Of a stretch of DNA of 64,000 nucleotides, positions 59,362-64,000 are shown in pieces. This DNA is from Blastobasis lacticolella. Taxonomy: Eukaryota > Arthropoda > Insecta > Lepidoptera > Blastobasidae. Both the position numbers and the translations under genes were made by a program. The stretch spans positions 12,872,173 through 12,936,172 of the forward strand of contig LR990045.1 in the NCBI GenBank assembly GCA_905147135.1. The letters run 5' to 3'. The notes under the pieces are model-generated. The model did not search any database, had not been told where the DNA came from, and worked only from the letters and a program-made list of their open reading frames with translations. Positions within the stretch are counted from its first letter, which is position 1. Each line of letters starts with the position of its first letter.

Positions 59362-61500
59362 TATTTTCTCAGTCTCTAAAATGTTCACATAACCCTTTCA
59401 AGTTCGTCAGGCAATATCCATCGCGGAATCCGAAAGAGTCCCGGAATGTACAGCGGCGCGAACCCGGCCAAACTTCCCGTGCCAACTTCGCACGACTTGC
59501 ACAAAGTTTCCACCGACCTTTGAAAACGTCCTTTACACACAGAATAAGGCAGTTAGCCGGCCTATCGCGCACGTCAAAACTGGTATTGTTCGTCAAAGTT
59601 CGTTTTTTGAACAGAAATGGAACGCGGCGGGAACTACAGATAGCGCAGAGGAACACCGGCACTATCGACAAAGCGTCCGCATATTTTTTTTATTCTCGTT
59701 TTTTTTTTCAATTTTTTTTTATTTATCAACGACCGGCACACACATACAGCCGCGCGGCGAAGTTGCAGAGCGCGGAATGAAAGCGCGTCATCAGTTTAAA
59801 AAATCAACCCCTTCGGTGGTGGCGGGAAAAAATTCGCCCCCCGAGGGGAGGTGGGTGGTCCCGAAATCCTTGCCAAAGCGATCGCCATCGGGCCGACTTG
59901 TCACTTGTCGAATAAGCATATTATAATTAAAGTTTTTTTGTTTAGTTTTTTAACCCCTCTTTTAATTTCATCTCTCTGTTGTTGTACTTCGTGATGTTAA
60001 TACGTAAGTTAGTGTGAGTTTTGTTTTACTTGTTGATTACACGTTTTCCTTTTTTTTCATTAAATTTTTGGTAAATTAAAAGACGAAGCAGATAGACCAA
60101 CAAGTTAATTTTTATTTTTATTCATAAGAATCAATAAGAATATAAACGCTTACAATAGGTATTTATTGTCATCATGTTAATGACTAAAATTAATAGTCGT
60201 ACCTTCGATCTTATATTCCCATTAACCTATGAACTTATTGATTGCACGCCTCGCCGCTAATAACTTTAATCGACTGAATATTTATTATAGAACAATTTCT
60301 TATGTATGACAAAGCACGACATTGTATTGGTACCGCAGGGCCAGCGAATAAAAATATACGCGACTCTCGCAGCGGCGCGGCGCCAGCTAATGAACAAAGT
60401 AGAAAAATTATTCATCAACGAGTAACATTCGGAATAATCAGCGGTACACGAAAAAATCAGTAATTATTCAGATGAAGTTGGACGAACGAAGGGGGTAAGG
60501 GGGCAAGGGCCGGCCAAAATAAAAACGGCGTTGCGTAGGGGCGACCCCCACTCTGCAAATGTTATCTAACTGCGTCCGCGCGCGTTAGCACCCGCCGCGG
60601 AGAAATTTCAATTTGAACACCATTTTTTCGGCGGATAGTTGGCGGCGGCCGAGGAGCCGGCGGCGCCCGGCGCTCGCGGCCGCGCGTAATGTGTGGTCAT
60701 TATTGGCGACGCGCACACACGCGGCGCATTGTCCGCGCCGATGTGTGTGTACATTTTTACTCATTAATTTTAAAACGCTCCGGATTTTTTTCAGGGCGGG
60801 TGCTAGGGGGCCCGTCCGAGGGGGTGAAATTGGCGATGGCCGTCGAGCGCGGGGTGTCACCGGCGGGGGTTATTAAATAGATTGGGCCGCGGCCGAACGG
60901 AGCCGATCTGCACTTGTGCTCGCGTCATTAACGGGTTGAGAACCGATTTTAAATCGTGAAATAACAGCCTGTTACAGGAAAAGATGAGCGCGGCTTATCG
61001 GGCTTTCCTCGGCGCGTTCTACGAGTTTAATTGCGTTAATTTTTTTGTCTCCATTTTTTGGTGCTTAACAAATAATTAATGGGCGTCCTTTCGGCGGCGC
61101 GAAGCGTCTCGCCGGCTTCTTGGCAGCGGCGCGGCTACCGGACACCCTCTGGTGCGTCGCCGGTCACCGGTCAGCCTTCCGAATCCTCGATAAACACACG
61201 CGGTCCTTTTTTGCGGGCATTCCGCGTGGGGGCGGGCGGCCGGGGGGCGAGGGGGGAGGAAATGTGAAAAATACTCGAAAAAAAGGCGAAATTGTAGCAG
61301 ATATATAATTAAAGTCGGACGTACAGCAACAGCGAACAACGATGTATTATGCACAGTGCCGCTCTGGTGTCGCGGCGCGCGCTGCCGTACAATGGCCGGA
61401 ATAAGTGTCCGCGGGACGGCCGCTGGTGGCTCGCGGGATTTGTTGCGAACTCTGATACGTTTAATTTTTAATTCCACCTGTCAATCTGTGGCCGCGTACC
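59362..61500 (-). promoter_or_regulatory. CpG-rich region, probable 5' UTR and promoter of pdm3
   Basis: 59440-59780, 60350-60400 and 60570-61480 are rich in CG dinucleotides (for example ggcggcggccgaggagccggcggcgcccggcgctcgcgg), in sharp contrast to the AT-rich neighbourhood. ORFs here on both strands, such as 60585-60860, 61076-61477 and 59355-59780, are Arg/Ala/Pro-rich by composition and have no domain. Position and composition suggest promoter and 5' exons of a developmental gene. Confidence 0.5.
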
Positions 61501-62789
61501 TTTGTCCAAATCCGACTTGTGTTTGACCGAGCTCTGTAGGTACTTACCTACGCATTTCCTCATTGATGAGGGAAAGCTTGTACCCATTAATGTAAATCGA
61601 GCAATTAATCGTAGCTAGTTACTGTCCAGCTCGCTACCTGTCAACTTTCTCTAATACTTCTAGTCAATTGATACGAAATGTTGAGCGATGGGAGCCTGTC
61701 ACATAAACCTTAATACAAATACGAAATTAGAAACAATTTATGACGATGGGTTAGTGTAATGCAATAGCTCTAGCAATAACCTACTAACTCCGACAAAGGC
61801 TATTACTGAAATATTTACTAAACTGATTTTAATTAAACGAAGCTAAGACTTATCTTAATTAAACTTGCTTACAAATAAAAATAAAAATTACATCGAAAGT
61901 GCTCCATCCGTTCGAAAGCTAAGATACTACAGACACAATTCAAACTTATAAGACCCCAATTTGTACATCGGGGGTTAAAAAAAAACGATCCGATGAACAC
62001 AAAAAAATGTATAACAATACAAAATATTCTGTTTGTGTATCCTATTGGAAACACCTGGCGTTCTTTATTCTTTATTGTACACAAACATGACATAATTATA
62101 CAGTACAGTAACAGAGATGTACAAAGGCGAGCTTAACTCATTAATACGTGTTAAATAAATACTTAATTCATTATTTTTCCAAAACATCAAATACCAATAT
62201 AATAAATTAAATATCAATACAATAACACTTAGGTACGTTTTTATTATAACACAACGAAACGAAAAATTTACGAAAATGTTACTTTTTATTTTACCGACCG
62301 TACATTTTAAAAACCTAATCGCCGCGCTTAAAAACCTGCCCGCTTTTGCCAACTCTACCCCGCTTCCTACTGGGAAACGGATGGGAAAAATTAATTGAAC
62401 AGATACAAACTCGCTTATGCGGTCACGTGGCTACATACACGTTTTGTATACCTATGTATATGTATCTGTGAATTTGTGCGACGGTGATAAATCATCTTCC
62501 GCATATCCAGTATCTAACGCAATTCGTTCGATTAACGTTATTGTTTTGGTTGCGTGAATTTGTTTCGATGTACGCGTAAATACGTGAAAATTTTACCGTT
62601 ACTGCTTTTAAGTATATTTATGAATACCAAAATGGTTTTTCCGTAACTTCGTCTACGTAAAAAATGGTTACAGAAAAAGTGATTTAGATTGGATTATATT
62701 CGCTACAAAAAAACCCGTATTGGGGACTGACGGGGGAGACAGGACCTCAGGGTGTCAGACAAAGACATAATAAAAACAAATTATTTATG

Positions 62790-62985
62790 ATCCTCTAGCG
62801 ACCCGCCCCCCAGCTTTGCAGGGTTAGAAACCTTAACAAATTATACACCTACACCTTCCTCATGAATCACTCTGTCTATTGGTGAAAACTGGATGAAAAT
62901 CCGTTTAGTAGTTTTTTAATTTATCGCGAACTGACAGACAGACAGCTGCGGCGTGGAACTTTGTTTTATAATATAGTATAGTGAT
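62790..62985 (+). repeat. Dispersed lepidopteran repeat, family A relative
   Basis: cttcctcatgaatcactctgtctattggtgaaaactggatgaaaatccgtttagtagttttt and gaactgacagacagacag...actttgttttataat are the same phrase order as in 21650-21790. Confidence 0.7.
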
Positions 62986-63039
62986 TGTAATAGTGGGTTA
63001 GACGTCTCAGGTATCGCTGGAGTGACGAAGTGGAAAGAG

Positions 63040-63175
63040 AGCTGTTAAAACTCCGAGCTGACTGTTCGCAGGAGGTGGAACAGGACAGAGTGAAATGGAA
63101 CGTCTTAGTGTCGGAGGCCAAGACACATTTTAAGTCGTTGCGTTAACATAGTAAGTAAGCAGGTAAGTGATAGTG
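63040..63175 (+). mobile_element. LINE ORF tail remnant
   Basis: In one frame the plus strand reads QDRVKWNVLVSEAKTHFKSL, the usual C-terminal end of a moth LINE ORF (DR..W..LV.EA..H.GS). Upstream frames are broken. Confidence 0.55.
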
Positions 63176-64000
63176 GGTGCTCAATCATAAATTTTAGCTT
63201 TTTCGAAAATGTTGCGGCTTATATAACATGTAGGACAATTGATGGCTGCAATTACCTATGCATTATCACGTTTGCAGCGGTATATTTGCCAACGTCCTAC
63301 AATGTACTTGGAAAGCGCTTTCACATCTGAAAGCGGTTTACCTACTACCTGAGTCCTTCATTAAACTTTCGAGGTTATTTAGCTTCTTACGGGAGGTGAC
63401 TAACAGCTGACCCGCACAGCTGTTTCGCCTGATCCATTCCGTCGGTCAGCAGAAGAGGTTAGGAGAACTGTGAGTAGAAGAGGTTGACTTGGGTGAGAAG
63501 GTGGTGAGGTAGCCCCAGGCATGTACACTGTACAGTAAACTGTCTGGTACAGATGCATTTAATTCATGCTAGAGGGTCCGTTCACTCTACAGTTGACTGT
63601 ACCTATTTGTTGTACGAATTTCCATTTCAATGTAAATAACTTATTACATAATAAGTTACATTGCTCTCTAATTATTTTTTAGCACTAAGAATAATGTGTA
63701 ATTAAAAAAATTACTTCGCCGAATAATTATTACGTACAAACACAATAACAAAAAACAACGAATACATAAATTATTTAATTATACGTCGTCGGAATGGAAA
63801 AACAAAAACCAGGTCGGTGTCATAGGAATTTTTTTTATAATACATATCTGGCATTACAGTTTAGCTGGTCTGTTATGGTTCTACATCCGGTGTTCCACTT
63901 TCCAAAATCAATTATACCCTATATGTTGCCTATTCAAATCCGTCCAGTAGTTCCGGAGATTAGCGTGTACAAACCGACAAACAGATAGACAATATTTTTT

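Larger units (their letters stand above)
61500..64000. other. Right flank without a supported gene
   Basis: AT-rich. Contains a family F repeat (62055-62150), a family A relative (62790-62985), a LINE tail (63040-63175) and a 14-bp inverted repeat (63530-63543 with 63589-63602, one mismatch). The remaining sequence shows nothing recognisable. Confidence 0.55.

Noticed and set aside
61076..61477. 133-codon ORF on the minus strand in the CpG region
   Set aside because: Composition-driven Arg/Pro/Ala sequence with no conserved motif; no good splice or start context found.
1..64000. CRISPR arrays, bacterial operons or integrated plasmid
   Set aside because: The only regular arrays are the 16-bp and 90-bp minisatellites, which have no spacer structure; the genes are split by introns with GT-AG borders.

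Overview
The window reads as nuclear DNA of a moth or butterfly. It is AT-rich, its genes are split by long introns, and it is full of interspersed repeats of a kind familiar from lepidopteran genomes: fragments with the 'ctagtggacccgg' / 'gcgaacgaagtcgcgc' ends, LINE 3' tails ending in (ATG)n or poly-A, and a tRNA-derived SINE. I see no bacterial, plasmid or CRISPR features. Species cannot be named from the sequence alone.

Two protein-coding genes are supported, both on the minus strand. (1) 655-8615 holds the first six coding exons of a Ptpmeg/PTPN3-PTPN4 type protein tyrosine phosphatase. They encode the N-terminal FERM domain and the start of the following linker. The PDZ and phosphatase parts lie beyond the left edge. 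(2) 18202-59361 holds a POU class 6 transcription factor, the orthologue of Drosophila pdm3 and vertebrate POU6F1/POU6F2. I could join ten exons with matching phases into a 566-codon reading frame: a short start exon at 59347-59361, a low-complexity and Gln-rich N-terminal half, a POU-specific domain split over two exons, and a homeodomain split over two exons. The exon from 57348 downwards and the POU exons are secure. The five-codon start exon is an inference.

Layout from left to right: Ptpmeg exons and introns (1-8615); the Ptpmeg promoter side and a repeat-rich intergenic stretch with a degraded THAP-domain fragment and a very young LINE insertion (8616-about 16000); the probable long AT-rich 3' UTR of pdm3 (about 16000-18201); pdm3 exons and introns (18202-59361); a CpG-rich region, probably the pdm3 5' region (about 59400-61500); and unannotated flank with repeats (61500-64000). 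The pdm3 introns of 13.4 kb and 10.5 kb contain no other gene I can support.

The most unusual items are: a roughly 90-bp minisatellite whose unit encodes the conserved non-LTR reverse transcriptase motif PAGVPQGSVLGP, which abuts and apparently supplies the splice acceptor of a pdm3 coding exon; a LINE insertion with a perfect 77-bp target-site duplication; a truncated LINE only about 20 bp from a pdm3 splice donor; two inverted repeat copies that flank one Ptpmeg exon; and several near-perfect RNA-type hairpins in the pdm3 introns. I found no clear candidate for an entirely new biological system.
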